From G965250275 sp965250275 (GTDB lineage: Bacteria > Pseudomonadota > Alphaproteobacteria > Rhodobacterales > Rhodobacteraceae): a stretch of DNA of 64,000 nt. The position numbers were made by a program, and so were the translations under genes. Positions 36,544 to 44,261 of the stretch are shown here, one piece after another. The stretch covers positions 1,488,001-1,552,000 of the forward strand of contig OZ252297.1 in NCBI GenBank assembly GCA_965250275.1, written 5' to 3'. Position 1 is the stretch's first letter, and each line of letters begins with the position of its first letter. The notes under the pieces are model-generated. The model was not told the origin of the DNA. It was given only the letters and a program-made list of their open reading frames with translations, and did not search any database.

Positions 36544-37782
36544 TTATGCGGCGTCCGCTTCCTGACGGCCGAGATCGTGCAGGGATTGCGCGAGCTTTCC
36601 GATTTCTCGGCGCAATGGGTTTTTCGGGGCCGATGAGGCCAGGGGCAGCCCATGATCGCCGCCCTGCGTGACGGGCTTGCCACCGTCAGGGAGTTGCAGG
36701 TCGATCGAGATGCTCAGGCTTTCGGCCATGCGCTTGACACGGCTCTTGCCGCTCAGGTCGGTGAATTTTGGTGCGCGGTTCAGTGCGAAACGCAGTTTGT
36801 TGAACGGCAGGTCTTCGGACTGCAAGGCGCGTTTCATGCGCAATGCGTTTTGAGCCGAGCGCATATCCAGTTCGATCATGGCAAAGTAAACATGCGCGGC
36901 CTGAAGCACGGTCTCCGACCATTGAACCAGCGTCGACGGCATGTCGATCACAACATAGTCGAAATGGCTGCGTGCCATTTTGATCACGCGCTCGATATCC
37001 TCGGGTGTCAGGATGTCCAGAGGAAGCATTTCCGACGGCGAAGTCAGAACCTGAAGTTTATCCTCGAAGCTCAGCAAAGCCTGGCCGAACACTTCCTCGT
37101 CCAGATTGTCGGTGTCCGACAACATTTCGTAGACGGCCTCGCGGCGTGGCAGATCAAGATAGGTGGCGACCGAACCGTATTGCAGGTCGAGGTCGATGAT
37201 GCACACGCTGGGGGCTTCTTCGGATTTCACATTGGCGAGTTCCCACGCCAGATTGACGGCCATTGTGGTTGAGCCGGCGCCACCGGCCATGCCATGGACA
37301 ACAATCAGCGCGCCGTCCTTAGAGCTGTCGCTTTTCAGCTGGTGGGTCGGTTGGGCTGACTTCGCGGGTTCCGGATCGGGAGCCTGCAAACGGTCGATGG
37401 CCGATTGCAGTTCCTGCTCGGGAAGCGGGTAGGGTACAAACTCATCCGCACCGTTCCGCAACAGCTGGTGCAACGATGCCGGGGTGACGTCTTCTGCGAT
37501 CAGGATGACCTTGATGCCGCGGGATTTTGCCTGGGCGATGATCTCGCCCATCAAAACCAAATTGTCTTCGTCGTCGCCATCCAGGGCAAGTGCCACAAAT
37601 TCAAGGCTCTCTGCTTCGGGCTGACCGAAAAACGCCAGAGCCTCTGCAAAGCCGAGATCGCCCCAGGACTCGCCCAGAGCGGCTTCCATGTCCTCGATAA
37701 GCAGATCGAAATTCTGAACATCGCGGCTGATTGTGCAGGCCACGATGGGGTTCATTTCGGGTTGCGGCATTGCGCTGCTCAT
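36544..37782 (-). CDS. tadZ: Tad polar-localisation ATPase TadZ (CpaE)
   Basis: A 412-residue ParA/MinD-type ATPase with an N-terminal receiver-like atypical domain (about residues 12-130) that positions the Tad machine. The deviant Walker A region is HGMAGGAGSTTMAVNLAW at about 163-180. The canonical KGGxGKTT lysines are both replaced (Ala and Ser-Thr here). The IDLDLQYGSVATYL Walker A'/switch region and VVIDMPSTLVQW Walker B are present. ATG 37782 is preferred; an upstream TTG at 37809 is possible. There is a 212-base gap to the OmpA-type gene. Confidence 0.9.
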   Translation of the reverse strand: MSSAMPQPEMNPIVACTISRDVQNFDLLIEDMEAALGESWGDLGFAEALAFFGQPEAESLEFVALALDGDDEDNLVLMGEIIAQAKSRGIKVILIAEDVTPASLHQLLRNGADEFVPYPLPEQELQSAIDRLQAPDPEPAKSAQPTHQLKSDSSKDGALIVVHGMAGGAGSTTMAVNLAWELANVKSEEAPSVCIIDLDLQYGSVATYLDLPRREAVYEMLSDTDNLDEEVFGQALLSFEDKLQVLTSPSEMLPLDILTPEDIERVIKMARSHFDYVVIDMPSTLVQWSETVLQAAHVYFAMIELDMRSAQNALRMKRALQSEDLPFNKLRFALNRAPKFTDLSGKSRVKRMAESLSISIDLQLPDGGKPVTQGGDHGLPLASSAPKNPLRREIGKLAQSLHDLGRQEADAA

Positions 37783-37994
37783 TGCCTCGTATCCTTCTTC
37801 GATGGGCAAGGCAGAGCAGTGTGACGTCGCTTATGCTGCGACGTGTTGCCAGACTTCTCTACGGTCGCCCGACGTCCGACTCGATGCGGACAGACGTCTC
37901 CCATTGCAGAAAAGATGGCTTCGAATGTGGGCGGAAATTGGGCTAAATTACCCCAATTGTAGGGAAACGGGCGACGATGCGCCCGTTTCGGTTG

Positions 37995-38624
37995 TTATTG
38001 TTCTGTGGCCAACTCGGAGCCGTCGATGCCCTCTAGGCCGGTGGGGGGCACAGCGCTGGCAATGTACTCACGGTAGACGATCGCTGCGTATTTACCGTCG
38101 AGGACTGTTGGATGGCGTTTCACAAAACCCGTCACTTCGGTGACCGCACGGCGGTTGCGCCGTTCGGGTTCCGCGGTCTGGATCAAAGGCCGGGTCTTGC
38201 CGAATGATACAACCGATTCCAGACGGGAACGGTTGATGCCCTGTGACGTCAGGAACGCTGCCACGGCATCGGCCCGGCGTTTGCCCAACCGCTTGTTGTA
38301 GGCGGCGGAGCCGACTTCATCGGTGTAGCCGTAAACGCGGAACCGCACTTCCGGGAACTGCTTGATCCACGTTGCCTGCTGGCGCAGCACCTGCTGCGCT
38401 GTGCCATCGAGCACTGAGCTGTTGAAGGCAAAGTTCACCGTTGTCGGCACTTCTGATGCAAATCGGTTGGCAAGGCTGACGGCATAGTCGCGTTCGCCGG
38501 TCATCACCATGACGTTGTTCATGGTCGAGTTGCCGAAGTTGCCCGTGTTGACTTCGTAGCCGGCTTCTCTGCCGCAGGCTGCCAGAACAAGCCCGGCAAT
38601 CAGTCCTGGAATCAGTATACGCAT
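37995..38624 (-). CDS. OmpA-family lipoprotein in the Tad locus
   Basis: A 209-residue lipoprotein. The signal peptide and lipobox LVLAAC put the lipidated Cys at about 17. A non-OmpA segment (about 18-70) is followed by an OmpA-type peptidoglycan-binding domain (about 62-170) with the YTDEVGSAAYNKRLGKRRADAV core and NRRAV terminus. The last about 40 residues form an unusual tail (YREYIASAVPPTG). It sits between the secretin gene and tadZ, where cpaD/rcpB is found in other Tad loci. It may anchor the secretin to peptidoglycan. Confidence 0.85.
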   Translation of the reverse strand: MRILIPGLIAGLVLAACGREAGYEVNTGNFGNSTMNNVMVMTGERDYAVSLANRFASEVPTTVNFAFNSSVLDGTAQQVLRQQATWIKQFPEVRFRVYGYTDEVGSAAYNKRLGKRRADAVAAFLTSQGINRSRLESVVSFGKTRPLIQTAEPERRNRRAVTEVTGFVKRHPTVLDGKYAAIVYREYIASAVPPTGLEGIDGSELATEQ

Positions 38625-38641
38625 CTGCTTCTCGCCTCCGA

Positions 38642-40066
38642 TTAATCCAGCACGTACCCGTAAGAACCGCTGAAGTCTTGATTGGCGACTTCACCCGCGG
38701 CGCTGCCAGGGCTGTTGACGGTCCGGCTCACCCGTCCAAAGAGGAACAGGTCGCTTTCCGAAGGGGGTTTGACCCGGTCGGTCGGCAAGGCGAGTGCCTC
38801 ACCACGCGTGGGCGTGACCAGATGGGCCGTGATGATGATGACCAGTTCGGTCTGGCTGCGCTGGAAGTTGGCGCTGCGGAACAGGGCACCCAGCACCGGA
38901 ATATCGCCAAGCCAGGGCATCTGACCCGCGGTATCAAGGAACTCGTCCTCGATCAGACCGGCGATCGCAAAGCTCTCTCCATCGCGCATCTCAACTGTCG
39001 TGGAGGTTTTGCGGGTTGAGAATGCGTCGATTTCGAAACCATCCACCGAGAACCCGTTCGATGGGTCGATCGCCGAGACGGAGGCTTCCATCTCGAGGTT
39101 GATGATATCGCCGTCGACAACGCGCGGTATAAAGTTGAGCCCAATACCAAACGGTTTGAACTCGACGCTGATGGTTCCCAGCTCTTGTGCCACCGGTACG
39201 GGATACTCGCCACCGGCCAGGAAGGTTGCCTCTTGTCCTGAAAGCGCGGTCAGGTTTGGTTCCGCAAGCGTACGAACAACGCCTTTTTGCTCCAGCGCTT
39301 CCAACAACAGGCCAACCTGCACGGATCCGGCGTTGAAGCCGAAGAGAACCGCGCCGGTATTGTCGTTTGTAATCGGGATGTTACCGTTCAGAGCATTGGT
39401 CAGCGACGGCTGGTTGTTCAGCGTTCCGATACCGCCGTTCAGACCAAGATCACCACCTGCGGCCGTGCCGTTGAAGCCGAGCGATGCACTCAGGCTTTTG
39501 GACACGGTGCGCTGCATCTCGGCAAAGCGCACTTTCAGCAGAACCTGCTGTACCCCGCCGACACCCATAAGGTTCGACACGCGCTCCGGCGCATAACGCT
39601 CGGCCAGATCCAGAGCCCGCTGCAGGCGTTGCGCACTGGAGACTGTTCCCGAAAGCACGATACCGTCATTGGCGGTCCGGACTTCGATTTTCTCGCCGGG
39701 TAGAATCTGTCTCAGACGTTCTTTAAACTCGGTGACATCCGCCGCAACCCGCACATTTACGTTGGTGATGAGCCGACCACTGGCATCCAGTAGGGTCAGC
39801 GTTGTCAGACCGGGGGATTTGCCCAGCACATAGATAGTGCGGTCGGACAAAGACGAAATGTCCGCGATCCCCGGGTTCGCGATACTCAGCTCGGAAAACG
39901 GAACCTCGCTTTCCACCACCACAGCGCGGTTCATGGGCACATCAAGAGTTGCCTCGGTGCCCTTTTTTACCACGCTGAGCGTTTCTGCATGTGCCATCAT
40001 CGCAAGCGGCGAAACAGCAATGCTCAACCCAAGCAGGGTTGCTTTCAACAGTCGATCAATTTTCAT
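38642..40066 (-). CDS. rcpA: Tad outer-membrane secretin RcpA/CpaC
   Basis: A 474-residue secretin. The signal peptide ends near AHA (residue 26). An N-terminal pilus-secretin domain (about 30-105, with the PMNRAVVVESEVPFSELSIANP stretch) is followed by a BON-like region (RQILPGEKIEVRTANDGIVLSG). The type II/III secretin domain covers about 185-400 (VEFKPFGIGLNFIPRVVDGDIINLEMEASVSAID; MPWLGDIPVLGALFRS). ATG 40066 is chosen; the frame runs open to 40153 without a signal-like start. It forms the Flp pilus outer-membrane pore. Confidence 0.93.
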   Translation of the reverse strand: MKIDRLLKATLLGLSIAVSPLAMMAHAETLSVVKKGTEATLDVPMNRAVVVESEVPFSELSIANPGIADISSLSDRTIYVLGKSPGLTTLTLLDASGRLITNVNVRVAADVTEFKERLRQILPGEKIEVRTANDGIVLSGTVSSAQRLQRALDLAERYAPERVSNLMGVGGVQQVLLKVRFAEMQRTVSKSLSASLGFNGTAAGGDLGLNGGIGTLNNQPSLTNALNGNIPITNDNTGAVLFGFNAGSVQVGLLLEALEQKGVVRTLAEPNLTALSGQEATFLAGGEYPVPVAQELGTISVEFKPFGIGLNFIPRVVDGDIINLEMEASVSAIDPSNGFSVDGFEIDAFSTRKTSTTVEMRDGESFAIAGLIEDEFLDTAGQMPWLGDIPVLGALFRSANFQRSQTELVIIITAHLVTPTRGEALALPTDRVKPPSESDLFLFGRVSRTVNSPGSAAGEVANQDFSGSYGYVLD

Positions 40067-40200
40067 GTGACCTGCCTCTCCGATCACGCCTCGTTGTCCG
40101 GGTCTTCTGCCCGTCCTTGCGCACACCTTGGGGTAGTTTCGGAATTTTTGCAAGAATCAACGGTTTCTGCCTGCTTCCTTATGTGGATATGTGGCAACAG

Positions 40201-40231
40201 ACAGAAAAGCCCCCGCCGGATTGGCAGGGGC
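40201..40231 (-). terminator. Rho-independent terminator/attenuator between cpaB and rcpA
   Basis: GCCCC-C-GCC (40209-40217) pairs with GGC-A-GGGGC (40223-40231) through a GGATT loop, with one internal mismatch. On the minus strand it is followed by TTTTCTGTCTG. It lies 27 bases after the cpaB stop, so it should reduce readthrough from the pilin/cpaB transcript into rcpA, and rcpA may have its own promoter in 40067-40200. Confidence 0.65.
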
Positions 40232-40257
40232 GTTAACGTTCAGAATATGCTTTTTGA

Positions 40258-41115
40258 TCAGTTTGTGCAGGGGATCGGGATCGCCACAACCTCAGCGCCA
40301 CGGCGGGTCCGGATTGTGCACACGCGCTCTTCTTCCGGTGCGGCGACAACTTCTTGAGCGCCGAGGCCAAGCAACGCGCGTTGGTCGACCTCAATCGCAT
40401 TTGCGATCGTGTCATCGTCCGCACCGACCAGGGCCAGAGACAACCGGCCCGTCGTTTGCGCCTGGGCCAGTGCGGCCACCTGCTGAGGTGTTGCAGATAC
40501 CGTCACGGTGCGGGCGATCATGGTACCTTCAAGATCGCCACCAGCACTTTGGTCGATGGCGATGAGGGGGATGCCAGCTTCGATCAGGCGGGTGATCTCG
40601 CCGCGTGCGCCCTCGACGGCGCCGCGCTGGCTGCCGGTCCAGTAAACGTCAACCCGGTCGCCAGGGCGCAGGAAGCCCGACACTCCCGAGGCCACGTCGA
40701 CACGGATTGCAAAGGCGCGCATGCCGCGTTCAAGGCGCGAGGTGATGCCGGCATCCTCACCGGGTTCGGTCACCTTGACCGCCAGAATGGCTTCGTCTTT
40801 TTCCATTGCACGCAGGACAACGCGCATGTCGGGTTGATCGGGTGGGAAAAGGCCGTCTTCTGTCACGAACGCACCTTCCGGGATGGCTGTCTCTGGCCAC
40901 TTGACCAGGCGCACATCCTCGCGATTTAGAGTTTCGCCGTACCGCAGGCCGCGCTCGGCGACATAAACATCAACAGTCGGAACAATTGCCTCACGCGCTG
41001 CGCGCTCTTTGGCCAGTTCCATCTGGTAAGCCGAAATGTAATTCTTGGCCATCATGACCGCGCCGCCCGCGAGGGCAACACCGACGATCAGCACAAGTCC
41101 AAACACCGCTCGCAT
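40258..41115 (-). CDS. cpaB: Flp pilus assembly protein CpaB (RcpC)
   Basis: A 285-residue protein with one N-terminal membrane helix (about 3-22). A SAF domain follows at about 47-115 (VDVYVAERGLRYGETLNREDV...KVTEPGED), then an RcpC/CpaB-type domain with FAIRVDVASGVSGFLRPGDRVDVYWTG at about 130-160. CpaB proteins are periplasmic and stabilise the Tad secretin. It carries a late CTIRTRRGAEVV stretch and ends in PCTN. It precedes the terminator at 40201-40231. Confidence 0.9.
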   Translation of the reverse strand: MRAVFGLVLIVGVALAGGAVMMAKNYISAYQMELAKERAAREAIVPTVDVYVAERGLRYGETLNREDVRLVKWPETAIPEGAFVTEDGLFPPDQPDMRVVLRAMEKDEAILAVKVTEPGEDAGITSRLERGMRAFAIRVDVASGVSGFLRPGDRVDVYWTGSQRGAVEGARGEITRLIEAGIPLIAIDQSAGGDLEGTMIARTVTVSATPQQVAALAQAQTTGRLSLALVGADDDTIANAIEVDQRALLGLGAQEVVAAPEEERVCTIRTRRGAEVVAIPIPCTN

Positions 41116-41244
41116 GGGTACACCTTTCCGTTTCTAATCTCCGCCATTCTGCGTGCGGACTACGGTTTGATCCGTATTGAAGTCTAAGTCTTTGGTCTGG
41201 GCATGAGAGGGCAACAGATCGTGTCGCCCTCCCAAAATTCAGAT

Positions 41245-41424
41245 TTAGTCTACTGTGGTGTTGGTCAGCGCCGATTCGACACCTGTCCCGACGCTACCGG
41301 ATGCGCCCTGGATCGAAGTGATGGCCACGCCGGCCAGACCCACAACTGCCGCGGTTAAGACAACCCAGTCTACTGTTACAGCCCCGTCTTCCCCCCGGAA
41401 AAAGTTCAGGATGCGGTTACGCAT
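41245..41424 (-). CDS. Flp family type IVb pilin, third paralogue
   Basis: A 59-residue pilin. Its N-terminus (MRNRILNFFRGEDG) is followed by the cleavage point G14|A15 and the hydrophobic helix AVTVDWVVLTAAVVGLAG, identical to the two upstream pilins. The C-terminus (ITSIQGASGSVGTGVESALTNTTVD) is different and glycine/serine-rich. The residue at +5 is Asp where most Flp pilins have Glu. It could be a minor pilin or a second major subunit. ATG 41424 has an AGAGG stretch upstream. Confidence 0.85.
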   Translation of the reverse strand: MRNRILNFFRGEDGAVTVDWVVLTAAVVGLAGVAITSIQGASGSVGTGVESALTNTTVD

Positions 41425-41461
41425 AACAACCTCTTAAGCTTGGCAGCTCTCTTTTTGAAAC

Positions 41462-41493
41462 GGGCCACGCCTTCGGAATGGAAGACGTGGCCC
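41462..41493 (-). terminator. Hairpin after the first repeated pilin gene
   Basis: GGGCCACG (41462-41469) pairs with CGTGGCCC (41486-41493), extended by an inner CTTC/GAAG pair. The T-rich tail on the minus strand is weak (GTTTC), so this could be a partial terminator or a 3'-end stabiliser separating the pilin from the third paralogue and cpaB. Confidence 0.4.
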
Positions 41494-41527
41494 CGCCTTT
41501 GTTACGATCCTGAGATCGCGCCAAGAG

Positions 41528-41719
41528 TTATTCAGATGCGCCGCCCGGGTTTTTACCTTCGATGAAGGTCTGGGTCGAAGACGTCAGGTTCTTGGAACCG
41601 TTTTCGATCGACAGGTAAGCAGCACCGGCCAGGCCAACAACAGCGGCGGTCAGCACAACCCAGTCAACAGTCACAGCACCGTCTTCGTCTTTACGGAAGT
41701 TTTTGATAAAGTTCAGCAT
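41528..41719 (-). CDS. flp: Flp family type IVb pilin (copy 1)
   Basis: A 63-residue major pilin candidate. A 14-residue leader (MLNFIKNFRKDEDG) ends in the prepilin cleavage glycine; the mature protein starts AVTVDW with the helix continuing through about residue 37 (VVGLAGAAYLS). The protein is identical to copy 2 at 42109-42300, with six DNA differences, all synonymous. A GGAGGG ribosome-binding stretch lies about eight bases upstream. Start ATG 41719 is preferred to an upstream ATG at 41734 (MEGLT extension). Confidence 0.92.
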   Translation of the reverse strand: MLNFIKNFRKDEDGAVTVDWVVLTAAVVGLAGAAYLSIENGSKNLTSSTQTFIEGKNPGGASE

Positions 41720-42108
41720 GGTAAGTCCCTCCAAAGGATCAGTTCAGTTTCGTTCACATCCGATCTGACTTTGGCGGCCGTTTCTCTCAAGCTGGCCAGT
41801 CCGATGCGGCATGTCGTTAATAAAGCGTTTGAATCAGGCACGAATTTGACGACCAAAGAAAAAAAAGAGGCAATGCAGGGGAATATTCTTGTTGTCCGTT
41901 AGTGAATTGGAAACATTAAACAAATGAAATTCTCGCTGGCGATGATTGCGTTCTGAGGGGGCAAATATGGTGAGATTGTGGCGGATTGCCTTGGCTTCTG
42001 CGCGGCGCTGCCTTTCGGAGTCAGTCCCCCGACGCGTCATCGACACGCAATAAAATGGCCGCGCCCAGGGTAGGGCGCGGCCTAATCTTGGAGTATGCCA
42101 GGGCTGGC
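41720..42108. promoter_or_regulatory. Gene-free region between the two repeated pilins
   Basis: No protein-coding frame was recognised. From 41720 to 41741 it continues the sequence shared with the other copy (ribosome-binding site and 5' leader). An A-rich run lies near 41859-41870. A single TTAAC on the minus strand (plus GTTAA at 41816-41820) is a half match to the CtrA box TTAA-N7-TTAAC, which controls pilA in Caulobacter, but the second half is poor. The distal end holds the terminator of pilin copy 2 (42050-42082). Confidence 0.4.
42050..42082 (-). terminator. Rho-independent terminator of pilin copy 2
   Basis: A perfect 10-bp stem, GGCCGCGCCC (42057-42066) and GGGCGCGGCC (42073-42082), with a six-base loop. 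On the minus strand it is followed by ATTTTATTG. It lies 27 bases after the pilin stop codon and should end the transcript, making each pilin copy its own unit. Confidence 0.8.
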
Positions 42109-42300
42109 TTATTCGGAAGCGCCGCCCGGGTTTTTGCCTTCGATGAAGGTCTGAGTCGAAGACGTCAGGTTCTTGGAACCATTTTCGATCGACAGGTATG
42201 CAGCACCGGCCAGGCCAACAACAGCGGCGGTCAGCACAACCCAGTCAACAGTCACAGCACCGTCTTCGTCTTTACGGAAGTTTTTGATAAAGTTCAGCAT
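42109..42300 (-). CDS. flp: Flp family type IVb pilin (copy 2)
   Basis: A 63-residue prepilin with the same amino acid sequence as copy 1 (leader ending DEDG, mature AVTVDW...). It is the first gene of the Tad locus in transcription order and is followed by a strong terminator. The frame is open upstream to 42747, but the extension is not pilin-like; ATG 42300 has GGAGGG upstream. Two identical copies suggest a gene-dosage effect for the major subunit. Confidence 0.92.
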   Translation of the reverse strand: MLNFIKNFRKDEDGAVTVDWVVLTAAVVGLAGAAYLSIENGSKNLTSSTQTFIEGKNPGGASE

Positions 42301-42661
42301 GGTAAGTCCCTCCAAAGGATCACATAGATTTTCAGTCAACCGCGCCGTCCTTTGAAGGGCCGTACTCTCCTTGGCCCATGTCCGCCGTGGTTGAGCGCAT
42401 ATAGCCAGTGACCCAAGGCAGCATTTGGGCCGAATAGAGGATTTTCGCGCCCAATTTGGCTTTTTTGAGCGGCGACCTGTTAACACATTGATAGGGAATG
42501 ATAAAAACAGATCCCGCCTGGGGGCGATGCGAGCATGGCGATGCAAAGACGCAGCAATTACGGCCAAATCGTCACATTTGACGCCGGATTCGCTGGTGTT
42601 TTGGGGCTGTTTGCGGGACTGCTGAAGAAAAATTGAGCAAATTGAGCAGTGAGGCACGTCA
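42301..42661. promoter_or_regulatory. Divergent regulatory region: pilin copy 2 and lytic transglycosylase
   Basis: The 361 bases contain no recognisable gene. The first 22 bases (42301-42322) are the leader shared with the other pilin copy. A minus-strand TTAAC (plus GTTAA at 42479-42483) is a CtrA half-site. Two ATTGAGCA copies at 42632-42639 and 42641-42648 sit just before the transglycosylase ribosome-binding GAGG (42651-42654). No convincing sigma-70 or sigma-54 promoter was found by eye. Confidence 0.4.
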
Positions 42662-43492
42662 ATGTTCGTGCGTTTGATCCTGGCCTGTCTGGGGGTGTTG
42701 TGCTGTCTGGCCACTGGGCCCATGGCAGAAGAGCGTCCTGTGTTCATTCATGAACCCGGTGCAAAGCGCGTGAAACCGCCAGCGCCCGGGACAAAGAAGT
42801 TGATCACAGTTCAGATCGACCCCGAGGAGCAAAAGGCAGCTTTGGCGAATCTGCCGCCTATGCAGGCGCCGGTTGAAATTGCGGATGGCCCGAGTGCACC
42901 GGCTGAACCCGGGCAGTACGCGTGGTTCTGGGACAAGATCTCACCGGCGATGACCGACAGCGGCCCGGGTCGTCTGGACGATGCGTTGCAGGCCCTGCTT
43001 GGCTCGGGCAAGACGAAGGCCCCGAGGCTACAGCATTTGCAGGATATCGCGCGGGCACGCGCGGTTCCCATTCTGACCAACACCGTCGGAACAAATGTTT
43101 CGCCTGCGCTTGTTCTGGCTGTAATCGCCGTCGAATCGGCAGGTAAGTCCAATGCCGTGAGTTCGGCCGGGGCGGGGGGGCTGATGCAGCTGATGCCGGC
43201 GACAGCGGAACGTTTTGGCGTGACCGACCGCATGCTGCCGGACCAGAACATTGCCGGGGGCGTGAAATATCTCAACTGGCTGATGGATGAGTTCCAGAAC
43301 GACCCGATTCTGGTGCTTGCGGGTTACAACGCTGGCGAAGGCGCGGTGCGCAAACACAATGGTGTGCCGCCTTACACCGAAACCCGGGACTATGTGCCAA
43401 AGGTGCTGGCCGCGTTCCAGGTTGCAAAGGGATTATGCCGGACGCCGCCAGAACTGATCACAGATGGCTGTGTCTTTGTCTCAATGAACTAG
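42662..43492 (+). CDS. Secreted lytic transglycosylase
   Basis: A 276-residue SLT-domain enzyme. The signal peptide ends near MAEE (residue 22). A Pro/Lys-rich region (about 30-80) precedes the catalytic domain (about 120-245). The catalytic Glu is E158 in AVIAVESAGKSNAVSSAGAGGLMQLMPATAERFGV, and LAGYNAGEGAV follows at about 220. It cleaves peptidoglycan glycan strands. Its divergent position beside the Flp pilins suggests it may open the wall for pilus assembly, but no direct proof is visible. Confidence 0.88.
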   Translation: MFVRLILACLGVLCCLATGPMAEERPVFIHEPGAKRVKPPAPGTKKLITVQIDPEEQKAALANLPPMQAPVEIADGPSAPAEPGQYAWFWDKISPAMTDSGPGRLDDALQALLGSGKTKAPRLQHLQDIARARAVPILTNTVGTNVSPALVLAVIAVESAGKSNAVSSAGAGGLMQLMPATAERFGVTDRMLPDQNIAGGVKYLNWLMDEFQNDPILVLAGYNAGEGAVRKHNGVPPYTETRDYVPKVLAAFQVAKGLCRTPPELITDGCVFVSMN

Positions 43493-43500
43493 TTCGACGC

Positions 43501-43536
43501 CGCGGCAACGCCGCCCAGTCACCAGGCGCTGCCGCG
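43501..43536. terminator. GC-rich hairpin between converging genes
   Basis: CGCGGCAACGCC (43501-43512) pairs with GGCGCTGCCGCG (43525-43536), with one A-C mismatch or wobble, in the gap between the transglycosylase and scoB. There is no T tract on either strand, so it is only a possible bidirectional terminator. Confidence 0.4.
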
Positions 43537-43570
43537 TGAGTGCTCATCAGGCGTAACTTGATGGGCTTTC

Positions 43571-44197
43571 TTAGACGATCTTGGCCTCTGTGGCTGCGCG
43601 CAACTCGTCTTCGCTCACGCCGTCAGCGGTTTCCACAATCCTCAAACCACCCTCGACCACATCAAGCACACCGAGATTGGTGATGATCCGATCAACAACG
43701 CCTTTGCCTGTAAGCGGCAGGGTACATTCAGTCAGCACTTTGCTGTCGCCGTGTTTGTTGGTGTGATCCATCACCACCACTACGCGGCCGACACCGGCGA
43801 CCAGATCCATGGCGCCGCCCATGCCCTTCACCAGTTTGCCGGGAATCATCCAGTTCGCCAGATCGCCATTCTCGGCGACTTCCATCGCGCCCAGAATTGC
43901 CATGGCGATTTTGCCACCTCGAATCATGCCAAAGCTTTGTGCACTGTCAAAGTAAGCCGTCTGCGGCAACTCTGTGATGGTTTGTTTCCCCGCATTGATC
44001 AGATCGGGGTCGATCTCATCCTCTGTAGGGAAGGGTCCCATGCCCAGCATGCCGTTCTCGGATTGCAATGTGACCTCAACCCCGTCCGGAATGTAATTCG
44101 AAACCAGAGTCGGAATACCGATTCCGAGGTTCACGTATGTGCCGTCTTCGAGTTCCTGCGCGGCCCGCGCCGCCATCTGATTACGATCCCAGGGCAT
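43571..44197 (-). CDS. scoB: 3-oxoacid CoA-transferase subunit B
   Basis: A 208-residue family-I CoA-transferase beta subunit. The catalytic glutamate is E47 in LQSENGMLGMGP. Also conserved are GIGIPTLVSNYIP near 25-37 and GGAMDLVAGVGRVVVVMDHTNK at about 126-147. With ScoA it moves CoA from succinyl-CoA to acetoacetate, enabling use of ketone bodies and polyhydroxybutyrate products. It follows scoA by 64 bases. Confidence 0.92.
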   Translation of the reverse strand: MPWDRNQMAARAAQELEDGTYVNLGIGIPTLVSNYIPDGVEVTLQSENGMLGMGPFPTEDEIDPDLINAGKQTITELPQTAYFDSAQSFGMIRGGKIAMAILGAMEVAENGDLANWMIPGKLVKGMGGAMDLVAGVGRVVVVMDHTNKHGDSKVLTECTLPLTGKGVVDRIITNLGVLDVVEGGLRIVETADGVSEDELRAATEAKIV

Positions 44198-44261
44198 CTG
44201 AATTCACTCCGACTAGAGGGCTTTTGTTTGGGGCGTTTCCGATTCTTACGCCAACTTGGTG

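Larger units (their letters stand above)
41528..42322. repeat. Tandem duplication of a 214-base pilin unit
   Basis: Blocks 41528-41741 and 42109-42322 are direct repeats offset by 581 bases. They cover the whole pilin gene, its ribosome-binding site and leader to a shared CCAAAGGATCA. The first 91 bases (3' part of the gene) differ at six third-codon positions; the last 123 bases are identical. The sequence between the blocks is unique. Confidence 0.9.

Noticed and set aside
41810..42490. TTAAC elements near pilin genes considered as complete CtrA boxes
   Set aside because: Only half-sites match; the second TTAA with correct spacing is missing, so only a note was kept in the region entries.
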